Assembly: GCA_030066455.1 (NCBI GenBank) | Contig: JASJBQ010000053.1 | Coordinates: forward strand, 1 to 34,391 | Direction of reading: 5' to 3' | DNA length: 34,391 nt | From: Desulfobacterales bacterium | GTDB taxonomy: Bacteria; Desulfobacterota; Desulfobacteria; Desulfobacterales; UBA5852 | In this document: positions 18,130-26,294 of the stretch, piece after piece | Numbering within the stretch: the stretch's first letter is position 1 | Layout of the letters: each line of letters opens with the position of its first letter | Notes under the pieces: model-generated | The model's database searches: none | What the model saw: the letters and a program-made list of their open reading frames with translations, nothing else | What the model was told of the DNA's origin: nothing | Translations under genes and position numbers: made by a program

Positions 18130-21100
18130 TCACCTTTCGGTTTGGCCTGCGGGGCGTTCGAACAGCAACTCGCGCAGGGTGATGCGCTCTAAATGCGCCC
18201 TGTCCAGGACAACCTGCAGAACGCGCAGCTTGCTTAGGAGCTGGCGGCCGAACGCGGGCGTCTGCCCGCTGTCGCGGGCCAAATCATCAGCACCGGTCTG
18301 CAGCAGTTCGAAGAGAGAGCGATGCAGAAGGGGCATCACCATGAATGCGTCCACATCCAGGCTCGTGATCAGCTCGGCCTTGGTTGCCAATACGGACAGC
18401 TCCGCTGTGGTGATGCCCTTGGGCGGCTTCTGCGGGTCATGGCGGCGCAGGTCTTCTACGGTGCGGACGCCGCTGCCCTTCAGAAGCTCGGCGTAGCGAC
18501 CCCCGATACCATGGATGACCTCTAACTCGCGCCCGCCAATCAGGCGAGGGGCGGCTGGCGCTGATGTCGCGGGGGCGGTGGCGGCTTGTGTCGGCGTGTC
18601 TTCGCCGCCCTGGTGCGTCACCAACAGTCGGCCCAGGGTCAGCACATCCCGGTCGCCGGCCGGCAAACGACGGATAACGCCGCTGCCGTTGATGACGGCC
18701 TGAGAATGCGCCACACCCGTAACCGCTTCCACCACCTGGTATACTTCGCTCAGAAAGACATCCTGGCCGAGTTTGCGGTTTTCAAGGCTGAAGGCCTCCT
18801 CCAGGCCTGATTTGACGGCGGCGGTCACTTCCTCGGGGTTGTAGGCCGCGCTGTCTACCGTGATCAGCACCTCCAGCCCAAAGGTCCGGGGTCGGTAGGC
18901 CGTAACCATCACCTCCAGCCCCGGAACGGTATGCGCCAGGATGAAATCGGTCAGGGTTTCGGCCAGAGCGCCCAGTTCTCCGCCGCCGGCCGGCACCACC
19001 ACCACCTCGATCATCTGGTTGCGGCCCAAACCCGTCGGTCGCGCAAAGGCTTTGGCTTGCCAGACGCTGCTCTGGCTGGTGACCAGATAATCGAAGTCCT
19101 CCAAAGACACCGCCCGCTCCAGGGTCAGCAGGGTGGCTGGCGCATTTTCCCGCAGGGACGCCAGGGTTTCCATGTCGTTGCCGCCGGTGGCCGGCAGAGG
19201 CTGACGAACCTTGTCCACCAGGTGGTGCGGCTTGGCCGCTTTGATGAAACTTCCGGCATCCAGGTTGCCGCCAAGACCGGTGCCTTTGCGATAGGTCAGG
19301 CGCACGTTGTTGCTGCCGGTGGGCAGACGGCGGCCGCGCTGGCCGTCACCAAAGGTGATTTTCAGAGAACCCTCCTCGGTCAGGCGCACCGTGTAGTGGG
19401 CATCTGTCGGAAGGCTGTTCTGGAAGCCGGCCACCTGCTCCCAGACGCGGCCGACGACCTTGACCTCGATGGCCGCTCTGACGCCGGCGGGCTGGGTGGC
19501 ATCGGCGATAAAGGCGACGTTTGTATCACGCAGCACGAAGGCCTGACTCAGCCGGGTGGCATCGCCGCTTCCCAACACTTTTTCCCCTTTGGTCTCGCCA
19601 TGACCGGCTGAGACCACATTGGCGGCAACCAGGGTATTGGCGTAGGTGAACCCGGCGGGCAGATCCTGGTTCAGCACCAGCTCGGCCGGATTTCGCGATT
19701 CATCGATGGCGGTCACGATGGCTGCAAAAGCCGCTGCCGGGTCGTCGGCGTTTTCCACAATGACGCTGCGGCCCTTTTCAAGGGCAGCAGGGACAATGGA
19801 CAACGGAATCCGGCTGCCGGTCAGCGTTCGGGGGTTGACCTGCCAGTCCCTGAGGCGGACGGCGTCCTTGAAATGGGCCCGAACCAGGGTTTCCGTGAGA
19901 TAAAATTTGCTTGAACCGTCCTCGAACCAGCCCGTCTCCGCAATAAGATCGGCCTGCTGGACGTCTTCGTATGGCTTGACGGTTTCGAGGCGGGCCCAGG
20001 CCATATGGCGGCCGTTGTCGACCACCGCCAGGTCGCCCTCGTCGGTTTTTAAGGGCAGGCCGGCGGTCAAACCCGTCGGCAGGCGACCCTTTGGCCTTTC
20101 GAGGTACGAATCCACGGGCCACTGTCCGCTAACGGCCGGCGGTACGAACAGTGAGCCTGCATCATCGAGGGAAACCGTGTGATCGTCCGGGTCCCAAACG
20201 ACCTTTAGGATCGTGTAGCCCTCTTCGGCCTCGGTGCCATCCGCCACCGGATTGTATTCCGCGCCGCTGACCGTATAGACCGGCAGCTCTTCCATGGGTT
20301 TGGCAACCTGCCGATCCGCCAGGTAAGACCAATCGCCGGCCGTCTTGAAGGTGTATTCAACGCTTGTGTCGACGATGATTTCTTCGCTCCCGGTGTACTC
20401 GACCGACAGCAGCAACGGCAGGCCCACCCAGGCCTCTGCCAGGCGCAGATGGCCGACATCGGCGTTCAGCACCAGGTGCCGGCCGTCGATCTCGACGGGG
20501 CGGCGATAGTAGACGGTGTCTTTGTCGGCGATATAGATCGCCTTCTTCAATTCCAGTTCCTGGGGTTCTACCGTCAGGTGCAGCTTGCGGCCCAGCGGCG
20601 CCGACGCGACGACAGGGCCCATGGGATCCAACGGCTCCTCGGGGTTTAGATGAACGATGGTGTAGCCGATCGGCAGGGGGGGTGAAACCGGGGGATCCAC
20701 CCAGATCCTGGTGGTGTCTCCTTCGACCTCGAACGCGCTGATTCGGTGGCCGCGAAGCGCGCCGGTTGTTTCATCTTCCAGCACCACGGGCGCTCCGATC
20801 TCCAGGCCCTCCACCTCGCTTGCGAGCACGAACCGCCGGCCATCCAGAAGATCCTGGCTGCGGTCGTACCCCGCCGGGCGCAGTTGGTTCAGATCGGCAT
20901 GGATGACAATGTCCGTCAAGGTTTCGAACACCACGGGAGGGCTGCCGTCGGGCGGTGTGTATTTGACCTGCAAGCCGGCTTCCAGCGTGCCGTCGGCGTC
21001 CGGCTTGGCCTCGATCGCCAGCAGGGTTGCCGCCGAAGCGGGCGGGGCGGGATGGTAGTCGAGCATTTCCACCAGCCGGCGCACATTGTCCCATTGGGTG

Positions 21101-21492
21101 GCGGTCCTTAGAAAACCCTCATTGGCGTAGGCGTCGATATATTCGGTGAGGACGTGGGCACTGCGGGCCAGCACGCGCGCAATTTCCCAGCCCCAGTCCC
21201 GCCGATCGCCGTCGTACTGCTCGCTGATGCGGTCCAGACGCTCCCGCTCGGTCTCCCGCTGGATGCGCGCCCGTTCGCGCTTCAGCCTCTCGTAGGCGCC
21301 CTCGCCGGAAGGATCGTCCGGCGGCCCGGAGACGAGGCTTTCCCATTGTAGCGTCTCGGCCGCCTGATCGGTGAACCTGTCGATCAGCGCCTGGCGCAGT
21401 GTTTCCAGAAACGTCACGGCGTTCCCGTCGATGTAGCGGAAGCGGCTCAGATGGGCGCGGTTCCAGCGCGTCAAGTCATGGCGAGCGTTCAT
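18130..21492 (-). CDS. Long baseplate J-like protein (gp6 family) with C-terminal helix-hairpin-helix domain
   Basis: This 1120-residue protein belongs to the baseplate assembly J family. The N-terminal helical part (to about 160) includes WDNVRRLVEMLDYHPAPPASAATLLA. Beta-rich domains follow, and the J core near 740-960 includes GNLDAGSFIKAAKPHHLVDK, SLRENAPATLLTLERAVSLEDF, DFILAHTVPGLEVMV and LSEVYQVVEAVTGVAHSQAV. It forms the baseplate wedge ring that transmits the trigger to the sheath. After an Ala/Pro/Thr linker (about 960-980) comes an extra domain, GGRELEVIHGIGGRYAELL with TVEDLRRHDP, which has the look of a helix-hairpin-helix repeat, then helices to the end. It overlaps the short J gene by four bases (ATGA). 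The C-terminal domain is not part of the minimal J fold. Confidence 0.87.
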   Translation of the reverse strand: MNARHDLTRWNRAHLSRFRYIDGNAVTFLETLRQALIDRFTDQAAETLQWESLVSGPPDDPSGEGAYERLKRERARIQRETERERLDRISEQYDGDRRDWGWEIARVLARSAHVLTEYIDAYANEGFLRTATQWDNVRRLVEMLDYHPAPPASAATLLAIEAKPDADGTLEAGLQVKYTPPDGSPPVVFETLTDIVIHADLNQLRPAGYDRSQDLLDGRRFVLASEVEGLEIGAPVVLEDETTGALRGHRISAFEVEGDTTRIWVDPPVSPPLPIGYTIVHLNPEEPLDPMGPVVASAPLGRKLHLTVEPQELELKKAIYIADKDTVYYRRPVEIDGRHLVLNADVGHLRLAEAWVGLPLLLSVEYTGSEEIIVDTSVEYTFKTAGDWSYLADRQVAKPMEELPVYTVSGAEYNPVADGTEAEEGYTILKVVWDPDDHTVSLDDAGSLFVPPAVSGQWPVDSYLERPKGRLPTGLTAGLPLKTDEGDLAVVDNGRHMAWARLETVKPYEDVQQADLIAETGWFEDGSSKFYLTETLVRAHFKDAVRLRDWQVNPRTLTGSRIPLSIVPAALEKGRSVIVENADDPAAAFAAIVTAIDESRNPAELVLNQDLPAGFTYANTLVAANVVSAGHGETKGEKVLGSGDATRLSQAFVLRDTNVAFIADATQPAGVRAAIEVKVVGRVWEQVAGFQNSLPTDAHYTVRLTEEGSLKITFGDGQRGRRLPTGSNNVRLTYRKGTGLGGNLDAGSFIKAAKPHHLVDKVRQPLPATGGNDMETLASLRENAPATLLTLERAVSLEDFDYLVTSQSSVWQAKAFARPTGLGRNQMIEVVVVPAGGGELGALAETLTDFILAHTVPGLEVMVTAYRPRTFGLEVLITVDSAAYNPEEVTAAVKSGLEEAFSLENRKLGQDVFLSEVYQVVEAVTGVAHSQAVINGSGVIRRLPAGDRDVLTLGRLLVTHQGGEDTPTQAATAPATSAPAAPRLIGGRELEVIHGIGGRYAELLKGSGVRTVEDLRRHDPQKPPKGITTAELSVLATKAELITSLDVDAFMVMPLLHRSLFELLQTGADDLARDSGQTPAFGRQLLSKLRVLQVVLDRAHLERITLRELLFERPAGQTER

Positions 21493-22664
21493 CCTTTGCG
21501 CCCCCCGCTCAATGTAAGGGTGAAAAAGCCCCGCTCGGGGTGGGCCGGATCGTTGTCACACACGGCGATCTCCAGGCCCTGCAGAGGGATAACGCCGGTG
21601 TCGGCCTGGTCGGGAAACTGATCGCCCAGGCGCTTGAAACGGTTGAGGCACACGTTTTCCACCCCATCCAGGGCCATCAGGGTCTGGAAGATGTCACTGG
21701 CGTAAACGTCTTGACCGAAGTTCAAACGGCCCGGTTCGAAAAAGCCTCCCGGGGCGGTACCCAGGGCCTGATTCACGGCGTGGCGCACTTCGGACTGGAA
21801 GAAGTTCTCGGCCACCCGGGCGGAAACGAATATTTTAATGCCCACGGGTTCGGCATCCTCCAGGCGCACTTCCTGGCCGATCATTCGCAAGGCGTCCAGG
21901 TAGGGGCGCAGCACGGTGCGGATCGTGGGCGGGTCCGGCGCCCAAATCGGTTCGGGCAGAAGGTTCAGGTGGTGAAAGGCCGCAACCTGCGCCTTGAGAT
22001 CGTCCGGGAAAACCAGGCCCGGATCATCCAGCCGTTCCTCCTGCCACAGCACCACCGCCACGCGGAGCGCGGTCCAGGATCCGCTCCACTCCTCCCAGGC
22101 CGTGGCCCGCAGCACCAGGGGGTGGTCCACGAGCCTCGCGGCATAGTCTTCCACCGTAACCATGCGCCGCTGGGTGCGGATGGACAACGGTCCTTCGCGT
22201 TTGGCCGCCGCCATCAGCGCCGGATTCCGGCTCCAGAGCCCTTCCAGTTGCTGCTCCTTGGTCCGGGCATTGGGGAGGTAAGGATCTTCGTCCGTCAGGC
22301 CGGCCGCGGTGGCGGCGTCAAAACCGATGAGGGCCAGCAGACGGCGCACCGTTTCCGGCCTGCGGGCTGTTTCCAGGTAGCTTTCCGCGGCCACACGATC
22401 CAGCATGTCCGCAAGCTGATCCAGGACGGCCGCCAGCACCTCGACCAGGACGACCTCCATGTCGGCCGGCGTCCAGCGCGTGCGTTCGGGGAAGCGGGCC
22501 GCCAACTCCTCCAGCATGAAACGCCGAAAGCTGTCGTAATCGCGTACCAGCCAGTCAAAATCGTCGCCCACTTCCGGCAGGGCCGGCGGCAGCGCCACCT
22601 GCCGCTCGGCGCAGTCCGGGCATCGGCCGACGAATGTCAGGGTGGTTTGAGGCGTTGCTGCCAT
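21489..22664 (-). CDS. Short baseplate J-like protein (Afp11-like)
   Basis: This 391-residue protein begins with a CPDC pair (residues 15-18) and then WLVRDYDSFRRFMLEELAARFPERTRWTPADMEVVLVE, the typical opening of the first of two J proteins in eCIS. ESYLETARRPETVRRLLALIGFD and VTVEDYAARLVDHPLVLRA follow. The C-terminal third has FVSARVAENFFQSEVRHAVN and GQDVYASDIFQTLMALDGVENV, matching the J-protein C-terminal domain. It should form the wedge heterodimer with the longer J protein immediately downstream, as gp6 copies do in T4. GAGGAGG lies eight bases upstream of the ATG. Confidence 0.85.
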   Translation of the reverse strand: MAATPQTTLTFVGRCPDCAERQVALPPALPEVGDDFDWLVRDYDSFRRFMLEELAARFPERTRWTPADMEVVLVEVLAAVLDQLADMLDRVAAESYLETARRPETVRRLLALIGFDAATAAGLTDEDPYLPNARTKEQQLEGLWSRNPALMAAAKREGPLSIRTQRRMVTVEDYAARLVDHPLVLRATAWEEWSGSWTALRVAVVLWQEERLDDPGLVFPDDLKAQVAAFHHLNLLPEPIWAPDPPTIRTVLRPYLDALRMIGQEVRLEDAEPVGIKIFVSARVAENFFQSEVRHAVNQALGTAPGGFFEPGRLNFGQDVYASDIFQTLMALDGVENVCLNRFKRLGDQFPDQADTGVIPLQGLEIAVCDNDPAHPERGFFTLTLSGGRKG

Positions 22665-22694
22665 GCGTTTGTGCCTCCTCGCTACAATGTCGGG

Positions 22695-23072
22695 TCAACT
22701 CACTTCGAACTGATGCCGTTCGGTGCGGCCGATGGTGGTCAGATTGTAGGCAATCTCCACGATCAGCTTTTCATCCTCGCCCCGCACGCTGACCTCGAGC
22801 GTGCGGGGATCGACTTCGCCCTTGAGGGCGTCGGCCAGCGAAGCGGTCAGACGCTTGCGCGTCACCTCCCAGAGGGCGGATGCGTTGGGTTCGAAGATCA
22901 GCTTCTTGACCCCCGCGCCGAACTCGGGCCGAAAGACCCGTTCATTCGGATTGGTGAACAACACCTGTTCGATCTGTTCGCGCACGTGGCGCGCCCTGCC
23001 GCTGGTCTGGGCGCCGTCTGCCCCGATGCGGAAAGGAAAGGCCAGATAGGGTGGGTCGCTCAAATGCTGCAT
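22695..23072 (-). CDS. gp25-like baseplate wedge protein (Afp9-like)
   Basis: This 125-residue protein matches the GPW/gp25 family in length and motifs: LAFPFRIGADG, VREQIEQVLFTNPNERVFRPEFGAGVKKLIFEPN and a C-terminal beta strand pair ending HQFEVS. The family joins the baseplate wedge and starts sheath polymerisation, carrying the EPR-like core also found in T6SS TssE. AGGAG lies ten bases upstream of the ATG. It sits between the spike and the short J gene, the conserved order in phage tails and eCIS. Confidence 0.92.
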   Translation of the reverse strand: MQHLSDPPYLAFPFRIGADGAQTSGRARHVREQIEQVLFTNPNERVFRPEFGAGVKKLIFEPNASALWEVTRKRLTASLADALKGEVDPRTLEVSVRGEDEKLIVEIAYNLTTIGRTERHQFEVS

Positions 23073-23091
23073 GATGGTTCGGCTCCTGTTT

Positions 23092-23910
23092 TCAACTCGT
23101 CATGACTTTCATGGACAGCGTGCTCATCTCTCCCTGGGGAATGGGGGGCGAGGTCGGACCGCCGGCCGGTACCGCCGTGTGAATGTGCGTGGCGAAGAGG
23201 GTCAGAAAACTCTGCCCCTTGATGATCGGTTCCCCCCCGGCTCCGCCCAGCATGACCTGCTGTCCCTCCACCACGACTTTGGTGCCCTTGACCGTCACCC
23301 CGGCGGCATTCATCTCGATCTTGTTGCTGTTGCTGTCCTGGACCGTGGTTCCGCCGGCGTTCATGGTCAGGGTATTGCCGCCGGTGTCTTCCACGACAAT
23401 TTCACCGCTGTCGGCGTCAAGCGTGAGGCGACTGCCCTGCGCATCGGTGATGACCACTGTTCCTTTGGGGTCCACCGTGGTTTCGGCTCCGGCCGGGTGG
23501 GCCAGGCGAAATTGCTCCTCACCCTGTTTGTCGTCGAATTGCAGCACATGGCCGGAAGGGGTCTTGAGAACCCGCGTCGTGGGTGGGCTCTGGGCCGCCT
23601 CGGCGGGTGCATCGCCGCTTTGCTGCCAGAAGGTACCGGTCCAGATGGGCTGGTTGATGTTGCCGGCCTCGAACTCGACCCACACCTGTGCGCCCGGCTC
23701 CGGCACGGCGAAGAACCCCTGGTCGCCGAGGCCGCCGAAAGGCAGGCAGGGCAGGGCCCATCCGCTTTGGACCTCGCCCAGCACAGACGGGACGGTAAGG
23801 CGCAGGCGTCCCCGCTGCTCGGGATCGTCGTTGTCCGCCACGAAGCCCCGGTATTTGCCGAAGTATTTGTTCTGAAACTGTTTGGCCAGTTTGAGCAGCA
23901 GGTCTTCCAT
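23092..23910 (-). CDS. gp5/VgrG-like central spike protein
   Basis: This 272-residue protein has an N-terminal OB fold of the gp5/gpV kind (YRGFVADNDDPEQRGRLRLTVPSVLG, then WALPCLPFGG, FAVPEPGAQVWVEFEAGN and PIWTGTFW, about residues 18-95). Regular short beta strands follow (TVVITDAQGSRLTL, GEIVVEDTGGNTLTM, GVTVKGTKVVVEG), as in the triple beta-helix needle. The C-terminus reads FLTLFATHIHTAVPAGGPTSPP, common in phage gpV-type spikes. In Afp8 and VgrG the gp27 and gp5 parts are one chain; here the gp27 part is the gene directly upstream. No PAAR repeat is visible at its end or in a neighbour. GGGAGG precedes the ATG. Confidence 0.9.
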   Translation of the reverse strand: MEDLLLKLAKQFQNKYFGKYRGFVADNDDPEQRGRLRLTVPSVLGEVQSGWALPCLPFGGLGDQGFFAVPEPGAQVWVEFEAGNINQPIWTGTFWQQSGDAPAEAAQSPPTTRVLKTPSGHVLQFDDKQGEEQFRLAHPAGAETTVDPKGTVVITDAQGSRLTLDADSGEIVVEDTGGNTLTMNAGGTTVQDSNSNKIEMNAAGVTVKGTKVVVEGQQVMLGGAGGEPIIKGQSFLTLFATHIHTAVPAGGPTSPPIPQGEMSTLSMKVMTS

Positions 23911-23951
23911 GGGTCCTCCCGTGTCGGGGTTCGAAAACGCCCTGCTGCGCG

Positions 23952-25091
23952 TTACAGCACACCTGAGAGCACGCCCCCGGAACTCTCCAGGTTGTCCCCG
24001 TAAGCGTTGCGCAGCAGGGTAAAACTCTGGCGATAGCCTTCCGTGTCGAAAACGTGATGGACGGTGTCAACGAAATAAACACCGCCGTAGCGCTCCCCCA
24101 CGCCGTCCACCCCCACCGGTTCGCCCACCCGCAGCACGTGGCCGTAAAGGGATCCGTCCAACTCGCCTTCCGCCTTTACCCGCAGGGAGAGCTCGTTGGC
24201 GCGGCGCTGGGCCCGCGCCTGCCACTCCGCTTCCTCCATTTCGCCCTCGCGGCTCATGCGCCAGGCGAAGGCCGGCAGGCCGCTGCCCTGTTCCGTTGCC
24301 GGATCGTTTCCCAGCAAGGGCAGATCGGGCGATACGGTTTCGGAGACGGTGCCTTCGCCCTCGGTTTCGGCCCGGTCAAAAGTGACCTGGTCGGCCTGGT
24401 GGCCATCGTCCACCACCTCGAAACGCAGACAGTTGGTGGCCTGCCCGGCATAGACCATGATCGCCGCCTGCGCCGCGGCGTCCAGACGCATCGGCCCGAA
24501 GTAAACGCTGCCTTCGCGGAAGAGCAAATCATAGCCGTTGGCTTCGGCCCGCCGCCGCAGAAAGGCGATGTCGGTTTCGTCCTGGTTGATCACGAGGCCG
24601 GTCTGGCCGGCACCGCTCTCCGGATCGAGGCTCAGGCCGTAGCTCTCCAGAATTTGCGTCAGGATGTCCTGGTCCGTCGTAGGCGCATCGCCCCCCCAGA
24701 CTTCGCGGACGTGGGCACGGTCAAGTTGGAGCGAGTCGTCCTGGCATTCGACCGTGACGGTGGTGGTACCTGCATCTTCGGGATAGCTGGCGTCGATTTC
24801 GCGGACAAACCCGCGCATGACCTCCTCGACGCGGGTACCGAAAGCGGCTTCCACGACGATCGGTTCCCAGGGCGCCAGCAGCCCGCTGTCCTGAACCAGC
24901 CACTGGCCCTGCTCGTCGCGCCGGGTTTCAAACTTGAGCGTGGCCACTGCCGGCTGGTCCCGCCGGGTGTCCACGCGCACCTCCAGCAGAACCGGATAGA
25001 GATCGCTGATTTCCTCTCCCGCGCCACCGACCCGGATAAGGCATTCCGCGGGTTCGCGAAATTTCGCGGTAAGCAAGTCCAGCACACCCAT
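23952..25091 (-). CDS. gp27/gpD-like baseplate hub protein
   Basis: This 379-residue protein resembles phage late control protein D and the gp27 half of VgrG. Its early strands include LLEVRVDTRRDQPAVATLKFETR and EPIVVEAAFGTRVEEVMRGFVREIDASYP. The centre has TDQDILTQILESYGLSLD and VINQDETDIAFLRRRAEANGYDLLFREGSVYFGP, the most recognisable gpD motif. The C-terminal part is GHVLRVGEPVGVDGVGERYGGVYFVDTVHHVFDTEGYRQSFTL. It should form a trimer that adapts the sixfold tube to the threefold spike. It follows the 96-residue tail gene by one base and precedes the spike by 41 bases. Confidence 0.9.
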   Translation of the reverse strand: MGVLDLLTAKFREPAECLIRVGGAGEEISDLYPVLLEVRVDTRRDQPAVATLKFETRRDEQGQWLVQDSGLLAPWEPIVVEAAFGTRVEEVMRGFVREIDASYPEDAGTTTVTVECQDDSLQLDRAHVREVWGGDAPTTDQDILTQILESYGLSLDPESGAGQTGLVINQDETDIAFLRRRAEANGYDLLFREGSVYFGPMRLDAAAQAAIMVYAGQATNCLRFEVVDDGHQADQVTFDRAETEGEGTVSETVSPDLPLLGNDPATEQGSGLPAFAWRMSREGEMEEAEWQARAQRRANELSLRVKAEGELDGSLYGHVLRVGEPVGVDGVGERYGGVYFVDTVHHVFDTEGYRQSFTLLRNAYGDNLESSGGVLSGVL

Positions 25092-25092
25092 T

Positions 25093-25383
25093 CTATTCTC
25101 TCGCTTTCGGAATCAGGATGATCCGACCTTCCATGGCTTCCAGGAGCATGTCCCCCCCGAACAGATAGTCGGGATTGGCATCGACGATGCGCCACCACAG
25201 CCGGCTGTCGTTGTAGTAGTGCCCGGCCAGGAGATCCAGGCGGTCCCAGGACTTGACCACGTGCTCGATAACACCTGCGGCCGTGCCGATGGACCGCGGG
25301 CGGATACCCTCGAAAACCGATCCGCCTTCATCCGTCGGCGCGAACAGGGGGGCCTTGTCGTAGCGTGAACCTTTTTGAAACAT
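25093..25383 (-). CDS. Small tail/baseplate protein (gp53 or LysM-type, 96 aa)
   Basis: The frame is open further upstream, but the real start is taken as ATG 25383, which overlaps the stop of the preceding gene in TAATG. The 96-residue product MFQKGSRYDKAPLF has VVKSWDRLDLLAGHYYNDSRLWWRIVDANPDYLFGG and ends GRIILIPKARE. This resembles short LysM-like tail proteins and the gp53-type C-terminal segment, in which a peptidoglycan-binding-like fold has become structural. With the preceding 212-residue gene it corresponds to the single Afp7/PVC7 LysM protein. It should sit at the hub-to-wedge contact. Confidence 0.8.
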   Translation of the reverse strand: MFQKGSRYDKAPLFAPTDEGGSVFEGIRPRSIGTAAGVIEHVVKSWDRLDLLAGHYYNDSRLWWRIVDANPDYLFGGDMLLEAMEGRIILIPKARE

Positions 25384-26021
25384 TAGAAGATCGCTCCAAT
25401 CACGGTGCGCCCTGTGTTGAGAGCGGCGCCCACCACCTGACGCACCTTTTCCACCTGGTAAAAGGGGTTGTTGCCTTCGATGATCTGAAGGTTCAGGGTC
25501 GCCTTGGCACGGTAGGGGATCAACGACGGCAGATGGGCTTCTTCCGTCACCTGCACGCTGGTCAGGAAAACCGGCAGGATGTGCGTTCCCCACACGAGCA
25601 GGAGGACCGAAGCCGACTCGCTGCGTTGAAAGGCCCGCTCGCCGCCAAGGCCCAGGCTGGAGAGGGTCTGGAGGCCGGCCGGGCCCTGGGACTTGGGTTC
25701 GACCATTGTGCGCAGGGTGTCCAGTTCCGGCTCGATGCCGAACTGGGTGGCGATCACTTCCCCGTCGTTCATGCGGTCGGTGGCGTCGAGCAGTATGTCG
25801 AGGGCAAAGCTTTCCGGCTCCACGGTCACGCCCTGCGCCACGCGGGGGGTCTCGGTGGGCAGCAGAAAATCATAGCCGCCCCTGGTGCCGGGGGCATTGC
25901 CGGTTTTGATGGTGATCGTGCGGGTGCGCGAAAGGCTCTGGGGATTGAATTCAAAAACCAGCACCAGTGGCGGTATGGCCAGCGCGTATTCGACCAGCAT
26001 GCCTTTGACGGTGTTGAGCAT
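25383..26021 (-). CDS. Hub adaptor protein, Afp7/PVC7 N-terminal-like
   Basis: This 212-residue protein starts after a three-base gap. It contains PPLVLVFEFNPQSLSRTRT, the common opening of this eCIS/phage family, then GYDFLLPTETPRVAQGV, ESFALDILLDATDRMNDGE and ATQFGIEPELDTLRTMVEP. The last third has LLLVWGTHILPVFLTSVQVTEEAH and RAKATLNLQIIEGNNP. These are typical of the non-LysM part of CIS tube-initiator proteins. The LysM-like part is encoded next by the overlapping 96-residue gene. It probably joins the first tube ring to the hub. Confidence 0.83.
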   Translation of the reverse strand: MLNTVKGMLVEYALAIPPLVLVFEFNPQSLSRTRTITIKTGNAPGTRGGYDFLLPTETPRVAQGVTVEPESFALDILLDATDRMNDGEVIATQFGIEPELDTLRTMVEPKSQGPAGLQTLSSLGLGGERAFQRSESASVLLLVWGTHILPVFLTSVQVTEEAHLPSLIPYRAKATLNLQIIEGNNPFYQVEKVRQVVGAALNTGRTVIGAIF

Positions 26022-26024
26022 GGT

Positions 26025-26294
26025 TCACCTCTGGGCCGGAGACGTTCCGGCCATCGGCCATTCAGGTTTTGAGGTTTCGATCCGTTGCGCGACCGCCGCG
26101 GTAATTTTCCTGGCGATCCGACGATCGCTCTCGCCGGATGCGATCGTAATCGACGGGAGACGCAGGTTTTCAATTTGCAGGTCGCGCCCCAGGGGTATCC
26201 TGGCCAGCTCTTCCGCCAGCAACCGGCCGATGGCAGCCGAGCGATGCCGGTATCCACTGGGTAGATGCAGCCGCAGACGGTCGATGGTCAGCAT
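26025..26294 (-). CDS. Small conserved eCIS-associated protein of unknown function (89 aa)
   Basis: The start codon lies within the end of the ATPase gene (seven-base overlap). The 89-residue product has TIDRLRLHLPSGYRHRSAAIGRLLAEELARIPLGRDLQIENLRLPSITI followed by SGESDRRIARKITAAVAQRI: one strand, one helix, a short linker and a second helix. Similar small proteins sit beside the ATPase in other eCIS and phage-tail clusters, but I know of no assigned function. There is no signal peptide or membrane segment. Translational coupling to the ATPase suggests a partner or adaptor. Confidence 0.68.
   Translation of the reverse strand: MLTIDRLRLHLPSGYRHRSAAIGRLLAEELARIPLGRDLQIENLRLPSITIASGESDRRIARKITAAVAQRIETSKPEWPMAGTSPAQR

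Noticed and set aside
21399..23105. Long plus-strand open frame opposite the baseplate J and gp25 genes.
   Set aside because: Rich in His/Gly/Arg/Gln with no motif; a shadow of the minus-strand genes.
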